A stretch of DNA of 64,000 nt from Paracentrotus lividus (taxonomy: Eukaryota; Echinodermata; Echinoidea; Camarodonta; Echinidae). Each line of letters begins with the position of its first letter. The first letter of the stretch is position 1. The stretch covers positions 59,656 through 123,655 of the forward strand of contig CALNVZ010002065.1 of assembly GCA_940671915.1 (NCBI GenBank). Direction: 5' to 3'. The translations under genes and the position numbers were made by a program. Positions 45,755 to 58,058 of this stretch are shown in pieces. The notes under the pieces were generated by a model. It searched no databases. It was not told the origin of the DNA and saw only the letters and a program-made list of their open reading frames with translations.

Positions 45755-47070
45755 ATTTTTTTTTTTTGTAAGAAAATAACTGTGTATACCAATGACGAAA
45801 TTCAAAACAAAGATTAGTTTTAACTTATCGTCGTCAACACAGATGTTAAAACGGACTACACGTTTCGTTTCAAAGTTTGCTTTTATAGGCTACTCTGTTC
45901 TTAAAAAACTTTCACTTGTTGTCATTGATGATAAATATTGTGCAAATTTACAAGCCAGTGCGACAGTTTCACCTGTCAATTAATATTTTTTTTGTCAGCA
46001 AGCGATAAGATGTATAAATAATTACACGTTCGCAATTTACTGCTTTTCAACAAAGTCCTGATAACATATTAAAGGAAGAAAACTAAAACATGAAAAATAA
46101 AGTATGTTAATAAAGCAATTAAAAAAACATTTACAATAAAAACACAGTATGGGTTCAATAGAATATACATTTATTACTGATTGAAAAAAAATCATACAAT
46201 GTAACGTGATTGAGAAGAACAAGACAATATATATATATACATGTATATTGTTACAAGACTATAGGTAATGAATGTTTGTGAATAGCACTCTGGAGCTCTC
46301 TTCCTCAATCTCTAGCTATTCAAGTCTCTCACTAGCTGTACAGTAGTGGCTCTCTCGACTCCTTTCCAATTAAACTTTTCATCTAACAACTCAATTGGCG
46401 AAATAAATGAGATGACGTGTTTGTTCACATTAACTTGAAGTTTATTACGGATATCTCAACTACTAAAGTTTCAACACGATATTAATTTATCTAGTCCTTG
46501 TTTGAGAGAGAATTATTAGCTATGTTCACACGGGGCCGTCGGGGTTTTAGTCCTCAAGGATTGTATACCTAAGAATTTAAACCCCGACGGCTTGTTCTCG
46601 AGTCGCATGCGCGTATTCTGGGGGGGGGGTTAAGGGGCCGGGCCCACCGGGTAGGCGCCCGAAAGGGCGCCAAAATGACCTCAAAGGGGCGCCAAATCAA
46701 CCTTAGAAGAGCGCGAAATCGAACAAAATGTAGAAAAGAAAAACGGAAAAACGGAAAAATATACATGATTAAAAGTGATTGGCAACTTATACCTACCCCT
46801 ACAGCTGATTTCTAACCTTTTTGTGGGCCGAAGGCCGAAAATTCTTTGACCCCCTATATTCTCGAGGACAACTTGGAGTTAAGGCTTGCTGTGTGAACGA
46901 TACTATTATGTCTGAAAGTTATCAGAGCGCGAGAGCAAGTCCTCCTTTTCTGGATCCTACTCTGTATTTATACACAGTTTAATTTATACCGTCCTCGACC
47001 AGCGCGGCCTCCGAGTAAGGACACAAATCCGACCCGAGGACAGACTCTGGCCTCAACTGAGGTACAGCTA
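45755..47070. other. non-coding region with GGCGCC-type repeat remnants
   Basis: AT-rich to about 46520. At 46640-46720 GGCGCCCGAAAGGGCGCC and GGGGCGCCAAATCAACC resemble the repeat at 63060-63350. GTTCACACGG near 46525 and GTGTGAAC near 46891 might be ends of a degraded element. Confidence 0.45.
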
Positions 47071-47077
47071 GAAGGCT

Positions 47078-47305
47078 GCACGCGACTCCATCCTTGCTGT
47101 TATGCAACTCAAGGGCAAGCTCGGAACGCGAACAAGACCCAGGCGTTACGCACTAACGAGGCTAGAATGCTCGAGGTCGAATAACAACTCCGCACGCGAC
47201 CCTATCCTTGCTGTTACGCAACACAAAGGCAAACTCGGCACGCGAGCGGGAACCTGGCGTTATGCAACACCGAGGCTAGACTCGTCCAGATCGAAAACAA
47301 CTAAA
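47078..47305. repeat. ~116-bp tandem duplication
   Basis: Two units share CACGCGACYCYATCCTTGCT, GGCAARCTCGG and CGAGGCTAGA in the same order, about 116 bp apart. Confidence 0.8.
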
Positions 47306-47489
47306 TTACTAGCACATGCGCATACAAGGGCGAAATAACGTCGTAAAAGGGGCCAAGGACTAGAGATTGAGATGGACTGCAAAATGAATCATCATAAAAC
47401 GTAGAATGCGAGAATAGGCATGAGTCAATGATTGCCAACATTTAAATTCGTAACAATACCTTATCCTGATAGCAGAAACTGGTTAATAA

Positions 47490-48370
47490 AAAGACGGCTT
47501 ATTTACGTCATTTTACGACGTGTCTCACGTCATATTGACGTCGTAAAAAGACGTTTTAAAGACAAATATTTGCACCAATGTATGTCGTCATATTGACGTC
47601 GTATATTGACATGATTATGACGTCATTACACCGTATTCTTGACTAGTATTAGACGTCAGATTGACGTGATTATGATGTGGTTAAGTCTTTAGTTGTTCAG
47701 ATTTAATGTGATCGATTGTAATTCAAAATATTTCTAGAAAACTCTTATTGCCCATCAACTGATAATATCAATATTATTGTTTAATACTCTGAGGAACTCA
47801 TAACTTTAATTTTGCTATGGAGCAAGAGATATCAGTTCTTCCTCTAAGAGCATGGTTCATGACCTTTAATTTATCGACGGAACATAAGATAATTCCATAA
47901 ATTTATGTTTTAAATAATATAACTATGTCATGTTTAAAGTTTCTTTAATTCTTCTTTAATGAATTGCATACTTATTTCATTCTACTTTACCGCTTAATTC
48001 TGACATTTTTAATTTATTTCTTGGTTAAAAAAAAAAGAAGAGTTTAACATTGTTTTATGAAAGAAACATGATAGCAATTCGAATAATTACCCAAAATCAT
48101 TACTATTTTTTTCTAATAATCGATTACAAAATTATCACCAATAGTCATAATCACGTCATGATCTGGTCATATAAAAATGCAAATTTAATCGTCGTAGATG
48201 GTCAATAAATGACGTCATAATGAAGTCATAATCTGGTCATATAAAAATGCAAATTTAATCGTCGTAGATTGGTCAAAAAATGACGTCATCATTATGTCAT
48301 AAACTGGTCATATAAATCGTATATTGGCTCGTCGTAGATTGGTCAATAAATGACGTCATAATGACGTCAT
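47490..48370. repeat. TGACGTCA-rich region with ~70-bp tandem units
   Basis: At 48166-48370 three units of about 70 bp repeat GGTCATATAAAAATGCAAAT, TCGTCGTAGATTGGTCAA and ATGACGTCATAATGA. At 47510-47660 inverted-looking words (TTTACGACGT, CATATTGACGTCGTA) recur. The palindrome TGACGTCA equals the CREB/ATF site, but here it most likely belongs to a transposon's subterminal repeats. Confidence 0.7.
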
Positions 48371-48373
48371 AAT

Positions 48374-48830
48374 CGGCTTAGTGGAAACGGAGCGGCGCGT
48401 TGCGCGGCGCGTGATATGGCGCGTGATTTGGCGCATGATAATGGTGCATGATATGGCGCGTAGTTAAGAAAAAAAATAATAAATAAATGACAATCATAAC
48501 AAATTAATGCGCAATTACATACCGCGCGTAAAAAAAAAAATAGAATAAAAGAATATAACACACGGCTGGCCGGCAATTATGCAATAACATGCTTCGGTCA
48601 ATAAAAGCTAGCAAATGAATGGGCGCAGTAAACAATACAAAACCGTGCTACGGTGTCTTCAAAAATGCCGAATGAAAATGAAAGTGTAATAATAGTATTC
48701 CATAATAATCATCAAAATGGAATTACAAGATTTAAAAAAAAAAAGAAAAGTTGCCGCCACACTTTAATTATAGCGGGGAATAAGGGAGGCACTTTTGTAG
48801 CGGAAATAGAAGGAGGTAATGGGTATAGTG
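48374..48830. repeat. dispersed repeat, copy A
   Basis: Starts GGCTTAGTGGAAACGGAGCG, then several GATATGGCGCGT units, then a region (48540-48830) matching 55190-55500 in reverse complement. The last part carries a short frame in both copies, reading MPNENESVIIVFHNNHQNG here. It is interrupted at 48831 by the CACTG element. Superfamily unknown. Confidence 0.7.
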
Positions 48831-48889
48831 CACTGTAAACATAAATTAGTCAATTTGACTAATAAAAATTAGTCCTGCCATATGTCTGA

Positions 48890-49125
48890 AATGACTAGAA
48901 TTAATTAGTCAGATGACTAACGTTTAGTCATTTCAGACACTTTTGGATTAAGTCAGATGACTAGAATTAATTAGTCAAATGACTAAAGTTTAGTCATTTC
49001 AGACACTTTTGGATTTAGTCAGATGACTAGAATTAATTAGTCAAATGACTAAAGTTTGGTCATTTCAGGCACTTTTGGATTTAGTCAGATGACTAGAATT
49101 AATTAGTCAGACAAAGCCAAATATT
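48890..49125. repeat. ~66-bp subterminal tandem repeat
   Basis: About three and a half units of GACTAGAATTAATTAGTCA, GATGACTAA and TAGTCATTTCAGACACTTTT. AGTCATTTGACT-type palindromes recur within. Position just inside the terminus fits transposase-binding sites. Confidence 0.9.
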
Positions 49126-49251
49126 AGTCAAATGACTTATTTTAGCCGGTCATCATTTTAAGGCCATATTTTATGTAAAAGCAAACGAAATGAAGCAACT
49201 AAATCTGTTCTTGATTTAAAACAGATCTATTTCAACATAATCGGGCTATAC

Positions 49252-49505
<254 letters not shown>

Positions 49506-50159
49506 GGTCTATACATTTAACTCGATAAAACATATTTTAAAAATTTCATTTTTACATAGTACAACATAAATTATAAAAATATATAGCATAATAGTTAACG
49601 TTATCATGATAGCAGATACTCTGAATTGTTGTAATGATGATTACATAGTAAATAGCCTGTCAAGACATCATAATGTTATTACTGTACTAAAAAGGCAAAT
49701 ATGTGAGGCCAATACACTTAAATAGCATAGGAGGAAGAGAGTGAGAGGGTGAGGAAGACACAGAGTAAGAGTAAAAGTGAAAGGAGAACAAGAGGGGTGG
49801 ACAGAGGGAGAGAGAGAGACCAGGATGGAGAAGAATGGAAAAGTCTAATACAAATTTATATTTAAAAAAAAAAAGTAAATTAAAACACATAAATGTAAAT
49901 TCGAAAATATTGGTTTCAATGAAGAAATTCCCAATCATCACCTTCACTTCAAATAATATAATAATTTTGTATACGTATTGCTTTGAATATGTACATTTAT
50001 ACATGACATGTTGCATTTCACTGCATGCAATACATTCAAACAAGGTAAAGTATGTGGTACAGTGTAATATAAAGGTTTGAATACAAGAACATTATGCAGA
50101 ATAGAACCAAATAAAAAAAATAATAATAGAAATGCAGGAAATAGCATGTATCTGAAGTT

Positions 50160-50310
50160 TAGCTTGTCTTGGAAATTTCAGCAATAACAAATAGAAAATA
50201 TTCCCCAAGCTCAACAAAGGTACAACTCCATTCAATACTCTGAGAAAGTCTTAAATCGTCCGATAGCACGTTCAACGTGAATCCTTGCTGATTCAATGCA
50301 ACGTGTCTTG
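50160..50310 (-). pseudogene. DDE transposase C-terminal remnant (DDE_Tnp_4-like)
   Basis: Minus strand 50309-50232 reads CIESARIHVERAIGRFKTF before a stop. The (A/S)xRIHVERAIGRxK motif is the region around the last catalytic acidic residue in Harbinger/ISL2EU-type transposases (DDE_Tnp_4 family). After a frameshift, the other frame reads LGEYFLFVIAEIS, resembling the usual C-terminal hydrophobic segment that follows. Upstream minus-strand pieces such as MRYWNGF near 51410 and DEASQTEVSLKHL near 51740 could be remnants of earlier exons. Stops and a frameshift make the copy inactive. Confidence 0.55.
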
Positions 50311-50691
50311 ACTGTTGCGTGTGTGTTGAGTTGCTTCCAATGTACAAATGGTGGTGTGTTTTAGTGTTGCTAAATTTCAAAATGTTCCAATTCCAAATGT
50401 ATCTGCCAGTCCACAATTTGTAAAACCACGTCGAAGACAGAAATGTGTCATAATGAATTCTTCATACACAGTGAATATCCTTGAACGATGTTCCTGAAAA
50501 ATAAGGCCATTAAAATAAAAAGAATGATTAGACAGGCATTATAAAATCCCTGGAAGGGCATCTATATAATAATTGAAATATTTGTCTCTCTCATCATGAT
50601 CTTTATTCCTCACATGAATTCATTTGATTTTCAAATTTACTAAATTATTAATTACTAAATTATTAAAATAGTCATTCAAATTAGTTATTAC

Positions 50692-50726
<35 letters not shown>

Positions 50727-50820
50727 TATTCGGCAGAAAGATGACATACAATATAAATAAAATTGATTCCATATAAAAACATATTTATTAAAGAACACAA
50801 AAATATTAAGACAGTGTTTT

Positions 50821-50908
50821 CACCTGGCTGGGCTGCCAGGCCTTGGGCAAAGTTAACTAAATAACTACAGTCTGCGGACCGCTCTAACCTATTATCCAGC
50901 CAGGTGAA
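50821..50908. repeat. 12-bp inverted repeat bracketing about 64 bp
   Basis: TCACCTGGCTGG at the left and CCAGCCAGGTGA at the right are exact complements. The segment may be a very short MITE inserted in the CACTG element. Confidence 0.75.
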
Positions 50909-51834
50909 TTCAGTGTTGCAATATATGTGACATTAACAATTATAACAAAACATTCATAACTTAAAAAATCATTACAAAAAAAAAAAAAATCAGTTAAAAA
51001 TGGTACAAATTGTGTTTAAAATAGGCGTTCAAGCAGTTGTTGAGTCTCTTTCAAGTAGACATGACCACTCCATATTGGAAAGGTGTCTTAATTCCAAACA
51101 TAAAAATATGAAACATAATGTACTATAAGCTAATATATAAGTAAATTGCAATTAAATATGTGAAACAATTATTAAAAAAAAACCCTGCAATGACAATAAT
51201 ATTGCAAAGCTCTAATTAAAGAAATGTTGGCATTCAATTGGCGAAATTAACCATTTAGTCCAATATCTAAAATACACTCCCTCTAAAAGGTGAGATTGTT
51301 ATTCAAAAATGATTTTCATGTACAGATTCAAGTACAGAATTATAGAACATGAAGTGAAAATACCTCAGATCTAGCTGGAGAAGCTTTCGGTGTTTTGAAT
51401 CCATTCCAGTACCTCATTTTGATGCCTTCTCTTTAAGAAAGTTGAACAAATAGCTCAGCATGATCACCTTCAATCATGTAAAAGGGGGAAAATATATTAT
51501 GTTATACATTAAAATAATAGGAAATATTGTTTTTTACGTGTATACATTGCTCATGATCATACATTATTGCAAAATATGTGAACAATTATAAAAACAACTT
51601 ACCGGTAGGCCCTATAAAAGAAGCAGGAATCGTCTGACGAAGTAACACATTCTATGAATCTGGAGCGCCTGTAAGCCGATGGGTCTGTAAGCTGTCTGTC
51701 TTCGTAGGATAGATGTTAAGTGTTTGAGTGATACTTCTGTTTGCGAAGCTTCATCTGTGACTGTGGTTGAAACTTTTGCTGTGCTATGTTGAGTGTGATA
51801 GAGATGTTGTAGATACCATGGAGATGTCTGGCAT

Positions 51835-52240
51835 TCTGCATGAAAAATTAATGAAAAATAAATGTTTCATTTTCATTTTTTTTTTTTTTGTGGGGGGGGG
51901 GGGGGGGGAGCTGCACCACCTCATCTTTTACAAATTAAAATTCGATTCGGCAAGAGTTCCTTTTGCGACAGCTACCCAAATTGAAAAATATAGGCCTACA
52001 TGTGGAAATTGTTTATAATAATATTTTAAACATAGATAGACTAGGGTTAGGGTTATGGTTAGGGTTACATTTAAAAAAAAAGAAAGAAGATATTTTAATA
52101 ATAAAAAAATAACAACAAAACACAACTTCCAGTTTATTTAGTCAAAAAACACAAGAGGAATAGCGGGAGTCGAACCCGAGTCACCAGCGTCACTGTCTCC
52201 CTCTTACACCACTACACCAACGAGACGGCTTGCGCACTGC
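51835..52240 (-). mobile_element. tRNA-derived SINE, full-length-like copy
   Basis: On the minus strand a pol III promoter is visible: A box TGGTGTAGTGG (52219-52209) and B box GGTTCGACTCC (52176-52166), 32 bp apart. A T-arm-like stem CGGG TTCGACT CCCG surrounds the B box. A ~310-bp body follows to 51835 and matches 58059-58405, which lacks the tRNA-like head. The body includes a CCCTAACC-like patch and a C run. Transcription by RNA polymerase III from right to left is expected. Confidence 0.65.
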
Positions 52241-52386
52241 CGAGGATTTTTTTTTTAATTTTTGAATCAATTTTGAATAGCAAAAGGTTGACGTCCGATA
52301 AATTATCGAGACGCATGCGCACAGGTGTGTTATCGATTTTATTTATTTATTTTTTTTTTTGAGTGGCTGTCGCAAGAGGAACTCTT
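51952..52386. repeat. 21-bp inverted repeats enclosing the tRNA-like unit
   Basis: AAGAGTTCCTTTTGCGACAG at left and CTGTCGCAAGAGGAACTCTT at right are complementary with one mismatch. The left repeat lies inside the SINE body and also occurs in the truncated copy at 58220; the right one lies outside the tRNA-like head. Confidence 0.7.
52166..52219 (-). promoter_or_regulatory. internal pol III promoter (A and B boxes)
   Basis: A box at 52209-52219 and B box at 52166-52176, read on the minus strand. The B box matches the GGTTCGANNCC consensus; the A box has one deviation (T for C at position 4). Confidence 0.65.
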
Positions 52387-53019
52387 TCCTTTGATTCTTT
52401 ACATGAATATATTCAATGATACTAATTATTGATCATCATATCATAACTATAATCATTCAGCACACCATCCGAGTATAGAGCGTGTTCTGCAACTACAAAT
52501 TACTAGTATTCCATGATATAAGCATACAACTAACGTGGAATTGAGCATGTGGGGCTACAATAAAAATTTAACATCACAATTTCTTCCATGTTCGGGATTC
52601 GCGTTAAAAATAGAATATGACATAAACTTACCTTGGTCTTTAAAAGCATTTTCAACGATATCCTGAGATGGATCTAATTATTCATGTTCTTGAGCGTTGC
52701 ATTCGATGTCGTTTTGTTTTTACCATGTCGGCATGTGTCCGTGTGGTTTGACCGCGAATCACTGTTACGTGCGCCGTAGGCCTAGCCTCTGACCATAAAT
52801 AAGTCATTTGTAGGTCTACATGTCATTTGTTAGTCATGTAACCAATGTAAATAAGTCATTTGTTAAATGTCTTGTTTATATTGGTCAAAATGACTTACCT
52901 AAACTAGTCTTGACTGAGGTAATTAAGTCACTGAGACTGGACTAATAAAAATTAGTCGTTTTGACTAATTTATAAGCACCAATGACTAATTTATGTTTAC
53001 AGTGTGGCTTAGTGGAAAC

Positions 53020-53788
53020 GGCGCGGAAATAGCCAAACTTTTTGAAAATAATAGCTCAGTTCATTCATACCCCACACGTCAATGTATTTCATCTACCACG
53101 TACACGAACTCTTTTTGCCCCAAAAACTATTATACTGGTCCTAAGTTATGGTCTGACCTCCCAAAAGCAATTATTGAATCAACCTCGTTGCATACTTTTT
53201 AACATAAGCTATATTGCCATTTATTAAAGGGTTACCAAACACAGGCGGGAAATGACACATGAGCAATTGTTTTTTAAAAAATCCATAACTTTGTTATTTT
53301 TTACCCGATTTTGATGAAATTTTCTGCGTTGTGCTTGTTAATTTTACTTTATTTTACAAAACTTTTTCATTTCAGCCCTGAGTCCTCCTTTAATAATGTA
53401 TGATTAAAATGTAGTGTCGAGATGGTGTCGTCATTACACATCAAAATAATGATAACATCATCTCGGTACGCCTTACTATTACCATAGCGTACAGATAGGT
53501 AGTTCGACGTAAAAAGAGATATGTCAATGTACATTCTTCAGTTACTCGTATTTATATATCTTTGTATTTATTTATTAATTTATGCATTTTTATACATCAT
53601 TTTCACAAAGGAGCCTATAATGTAACAAGCTTAGCTTTTAACTTAGGCTCCTTCATATTTCTTTCTTTCTTATGCTACTGATGTCATTCGTTTTATGATT
53701 TATCAAATAATGTATAGTATTGAAATGACATATAATTTTTTTATTATTATTGTTTGATTGGAATATGTAAATAAAAACTGAACTGAAC
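53020..53788 (+). mobile_element. LINE 3' fragment (ORF2 end, 3' UTR and ACTGA tail)
   Basis: Plus-strand translation from about 53055 reads HSYPTRQCISSTTYTNSFCP then YYTGPKLWSDLPKAIIESTS, the typical C-terminus of CR1/L2- or jockey-type LINE polyproteins; an in-frame TAA at 53200 precedes HKLYCHLL. About 560 bp of 3' UTR follow, ending AAAACTGAACTGAACTGA, a short-repeat tail typical of CR1/L2. The copy is 5'-truncated and has split the dispersed repeat (GGCTTAGTGGAAACGGCGCG on the left, ATATGGCGC on the right). Confidence 0.7.
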
Positions 53789-53895
53789 TGATATGGCGCA
53801 TGATATGGCGCGTAATTAAAAAAAAAAAAAAAAATCATAAACAAAATTTAAAAAATTAATGCGCAATTATATATGGCCCCTTAAAAAATGCTCTT
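53789..53895. repeat. dispersed repeat, continuation after the LINE
   Basis: ATATGGCGCATGATATGGCGCG then AATTAATGCGCAATTA matches 48455-48525. With 53006-53020 it forms another copy of the repeat at 48374. Confidence 0.7.
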
Positions 53896-54240
53896 AGTAG
53901 AACTGTGTTATTATATTTATTATTTTTATTTCCCTTATTTCCAGTGGAAACTCCATATATAAGGAGTTCGTAGGCCTATAGGATAACATTTACAATGTAA
54001 AAAGCAAATTGTTTTAGTGCCATGACTTCACTATAAAGAGTTTTCACTGTATTATTAATTCTCACTATCGCCAATTGTAAACGATAACTGAATATCGACA
54101 TCATGCTTCATTTCCGATGCATTATTTATGGGATAGTTTGGCGACTCACAAACTTCCGGTCCGGCCTTTTAATGTCAGTCCTGGAAGTAGTGCAATCATT
54201 TGGCCAAAACGGTACATCAGTGCACATTTTATGTCCTGGG
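53896..54240. other. non-coding stretch
   Basis: No gene or repeat boundaries seen. Confidence 0.5.
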
Positions 54241-54243
54241 TGG

Positions 54244-54511
54244 TGTTGCATAAAACTTTTTTTCTAAACCCGAGTTTTCTCGGGTTAAAAAACTCAGCTT
54301 ATATAGACCTATTTCTTAGGTAATTCAACCTGAGTTTTAAAACGCCCTAAAAATTTATTGCATTAATACTTTTGAAAACTCTGGTATGTTTTTATGCAAT
54401 GGAAAAAACAGTAAAAAATCCAGAAAAATATTGTAACCGGAGTTTTTGGACTTTAACCGGAGTTTTCAGATTTTAACCGGAAAAAACTCCGGTTTGGAGT
54501 TTTATGCAACA
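54244..54511. mobile_element. 268-bp MITE with TGTTGCATAAAACT ends
   Basis: TGTTGCATAAAACT at left and AGTTTTATGCAACA at right are exact inverted repeats. Internal words (TTAACCGGAGTTTT three times, CCGAGTTTTCTCGGG) recur. GGGTGG and GGGTGC flank it, a possible imperfect target duplication. Confidence 0.7.
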
Positions 54512-54699
54512 GGGTGCTGGGCTTATATAAAGCGAGAATTGATATTTAAAAAATTGCCTTGGATATTTGTTGTGCCCTTTTTTTTTTCTTTTCTTTTTTT
54601 ACCCATTTGTGCTGTATTATAAAAAAAAGTGCCCTATGGAAAAGTGGCCTTGCCCTAAAAATATCAAAATTCAGGCCTGGAAGTGGGATAGAGAAATAA

Positions 54700-54976
54700 T
54701 AGGGCCTACATGAGAAAGAGGCCGGAAGAGAGAGAGAGAAAGAGAGAAAGAGGAATGGAAGATATGGAGAGAGGGGTGTTTGGAAGAAAAAAAAAAGATG
54801 CACAGGGCCCTGAAAGATTAAAAGAGATAATTATAGGAAGGGAAGGGGGTAAGAACAACAAGAAAGTAGGATTTCTTATTATATTAATATAAAAGAGAAA
54901 GAGCAAGCACATGCCTATAATCATAACGTTTGCTATAAAGGTGTAGGCTAAACAAACCATTTTATGATTCGTTTCT

Positions 54977-55024
<48 letters not shown>

Positions 55025-55025
55025 T
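54700..55025. repeat. GA-rich tract and 40-plus-base poly-T
   Basis: GAGA-rich at 54710-54775, poly-T at about 54976-55020. Open frames of poly-Lys across these are artefacts. Confidence 0.9.
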
Positions 55026-55189
55026 GCAGGAGAAATGAAAGAGAAAAAATAGAGAAATATAGAATCAGAGCTACAAGCATTGAATTACAGATGTATTTAT
55101 TTATTATTATTATTATTATTTTACTTCTACAGAATTTTTTTTTCTTCTCTATTTGGTCTTCAACACCCCCACCCCCCCCCGCCAATCCC

Positions 55190-55500
55190 TTACTATCGCC
55201 ACTGTACCATTATCCTTCTATGTCCGCCTACAAAAGTGCCTCGCTTATTCCCCGCTATAATTAAAGCGTGGGGGTAACTTTTCTTTCTTTTTTTTTTCAA
55301 TCTTGTAATTCCATTTTGATGATTATTATGGTATACTATTATTACACTTTCATTTTCATTCGGTATTTTCGAAGACACCGTAGCACGGTTTTCTATAGTT
55401 AAATGCGCCCATTCATTTGCTAGCTTTTGTACACGATCGACCGAAGCATGCTATTGCATAATTCCCGGCCAGCCGTGTGTTATTATATAAATAGCGCATG
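55190..55500. repeat. dispersed repeat, inverted copy
   Basis: Reverse complement of 48540-48835 through landmarks CACACGGCTGGCCGG, CCGTGCTACGGTGTCTTC and TATAGCGGGGAATAAG. On the minus strand the frame reads IPNENESVIIVYHNNHQNGI, nearly the same peptide as in copy A. Confidence 0.8.
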
Positions 55501-55737
55501 CTCTACCATGCAACATACTAGATTATGTGCACGACAAATACTAAATTATCCCGAGGGCACATTTGGACAATCAAGGAGGAGATCCCTCCTGGTAGCTGAC
55601 CTCAGTGCTTGCATTGAAGGGAAGTGAAGAGGGGACCGACTTGAGAGTAGATTGGGTAAGAACGTCCTGGTCTACCTGCATGCGGTGGGGACTGCTAAGC
55701 CTTCTGACTAAGTTCAGTTGGTGACGGACAAACCAGG

Positions 55738-58058
55738 GTGGCTAGCGACCTGGAGAGGGATGGGCTCCGCCAGGCCAAAAGATATGATTGGAACATTCTA
55801 GGTTTATGTGAAATGCGTTGGAAAAACTTTGGTGAAATAACCACAGTAGATGGACACAGATTGTACTACAGCGGAAGCCAAGAGAAGCACACACAAGGCG
55901 TAGGCTTCCTTGTCAACAAAAGTACAGCCAACACAGTTATGGGATGCCGCCCAATCTCTAGTAGATTGTTCAGCATACGTATACAGGCAACACCATTCAA
56001 CATAACTGTTATCCAAGCCTATGCCCCACGTCTGATTTCAGTGAGGAAGACATTGAAAACTTCTATAACCAGATACAAGAAGTCATCGATGGAACACCGA
56101 AGAAGGATGTTCTGATCATCCAAGGTGACTGGAACGCGAAAGTAGGAGAAGATGCCCAAACAATCTGGAAAGGCACCTGTGGACTCTCCTGCAACAAACA
56201 TACAAATGAGAGAGGTCTACGGCTCCTAGATTTTGCTGCTACAAACAAATTGATCATAGCAAATACTTTTGGAAGACATAAAGCGTCAAGAAGATGGACT
56301 TGGCATAGCCCTGACAGCCAACACCACAACCGGACAGACTATATAATGATTCCGAAACGCTTCCGAGCAGGATTGAATTGTGCACGCACCCGTACCTTCC
56401 CTGGGGCTGACATAGGAAGTGATCACGATCTGGTCATGATGTCTTTCAGAGTGCGTTTGAAAAAGATTCACAAGCCCATGTTTAGATTAAGATTCAACTT
56501 GGACAAGTTGAGGGACCAGCCATTAACAAGGAATTTTAGGCAATGATTGGAGGGAAATTCGCACCACTGACAACATTGGTTGAGAATCTTGATCTGGAGT
56601 CCACAGTCAACTCCTTCAACTCGGCAATAATTGAATCTGCCAACAAGGTTCTTGGAAAACACCAACGTCCGAAACAACCATGGGTCACGACAGATATCTT
56701 AGCTCTTTGTGACAGGAGAAGAGAACTAAAACAAGGGAAAAGAGCCCCAGAAGGAGCCCAAAAGTACAGAGAAGCTAACAACAGAGTCAAAAGAGAGATG
56801 AAGAAAGCAAAAGAGACCTGGATAGAGAAACAGTGCACAGAAATCGAGGACAGTCTTAGAAAGAACAACACCAAAAAGGCATATCAAGTTGTAAAAGACC
56901 TCACAGCAGACAAACAGGGACGGCCCACTAGCATTAGGAACAAAGCAGGGTAATGCCTCACAGAAGAAAAAGAGATTCTGGAAAGGTGGACAGAATATTG
57001 CACTGAACTGTATAACCATCAGCTCACTGGGGACCCAGAGATGCTAAACTGCCTACAAGCAACTCAAGATGACGCTCCACACTCCATCTTACGAGAGGAA
57101 GTCAAAGTAGCAATTAAGGCACTCATGCATGGAAAATCGGCAGGAATTGACAACATACCTTCAGAACTGATTAAAGCGGGAGGAGAGGGTATGATTACTG
57201 CACTTACTAAGATCTGCAACAATATATGGAGTACAGGAACCTGGCCAACTCTTTGGACTTAGTCATTGATAATCACCCTGCCCAAGGAAGGAAACTTCCA
57301 ACTCTGCAATAACTACCGAACCATCAGCTTGATTAGCCACCCAAGCAAAGTTATGCTTAAAATTCTCCTGAATAGACTGAAACCAGAAACAGAGACAATA
57401 ATTGCAGAAAAACAAGCAGGCTTCAGATCAGGAAGAAGCACCGTTGAACAGATTTTTACCTTGAGAATAATCTGCGAGAAATTCCTTCAACATCAACAAG
57501 ACCTCTACCATGTATTTGTTGAGTTCCGTAAAGCTTTTGACAGGGTGTGGCATGCTGCTCTGTGGTCTACCATGAAGAAGTATAACATCAACGTCAACCT
57601 TGTACGTGTGATTGAACAGCTCTACGATAAGGCCTCAAGTGCTGTGCTGCTAAATGGGACTATAGGCGACTGGGTCCGCACAACTGTGGGAGTACGCCAG
57701 GGATGCCTCCTTTCTCCCACTCTCTTCAATATCTTCTTGGAAAGGATCATGGAAGATGCCTTGGAAGATCATAAAGGCACAGTTTCTATTGGTGGAAGAA
57801 CCATCACAAACCTCCGTTTTGCAGATGATATTGATGGTCTTGCAGGAAGTGAAAAGGAGCTCGTAAACTTGGTGGAACGGCTTGACAAAGCGGCATCAGC
57901 ATTCGGAATGGAAATTAATGCTCATAAGACCAAACTGATGGCTAACAGTATCTGAGGCATCACCTCTGACATCAAAGCCAACGGGAAAAGATTGGAATCG
58001 GTAATCAAGTTCAAATACCTTGGTTCCATCATATCAGATGAAGGATCGAAATCTGAAA
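55738..58058 (+). pseudogene. LINE with endonuclease and reverse transcriptase, broken
   Basis: An APE-type non-LTR retrotransposon ORF2, probably RTE-like. Endonuclease motifs come first: ILGLCEMRW (55801), GVGFLVNK, VIQAYAP, GDWNAKVG (56127), RRWTW and GSDHDLVMM (56420). A linker and the RT domain follow: KSAGIDNIPSELIKAG (57140), EKQAGFRSGRSTVEQIF, VEFRKAFDRVWH (57517), GVRQGCLLSPTLFN and LRFADDIDGLAG (57812). The element copies itself by target-primed reverse transcription. This copy has frameshifts near 56038 and 56542 and in-frame stops at about 56951, 57260 and 57953. The motif A catalytic aspartate (normally FxD) is Glu here (VEF). The 3' end is missing: the frame stops where the SINE fragment begins. 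Confidence 0.9.

Noticed and set aside
52046..52071. Telomeric TTAGGG repeat
   Set aside because: Only two or three irregular GGGTTA units, present at the same place in the second SINE copy, so they are part of the repeat body.
52150..52235. A functional tRNA gene
   Set aside because: A and B boxes and a T arm are present, but the acceptor ends do not pair and it lies inside a repeated element.
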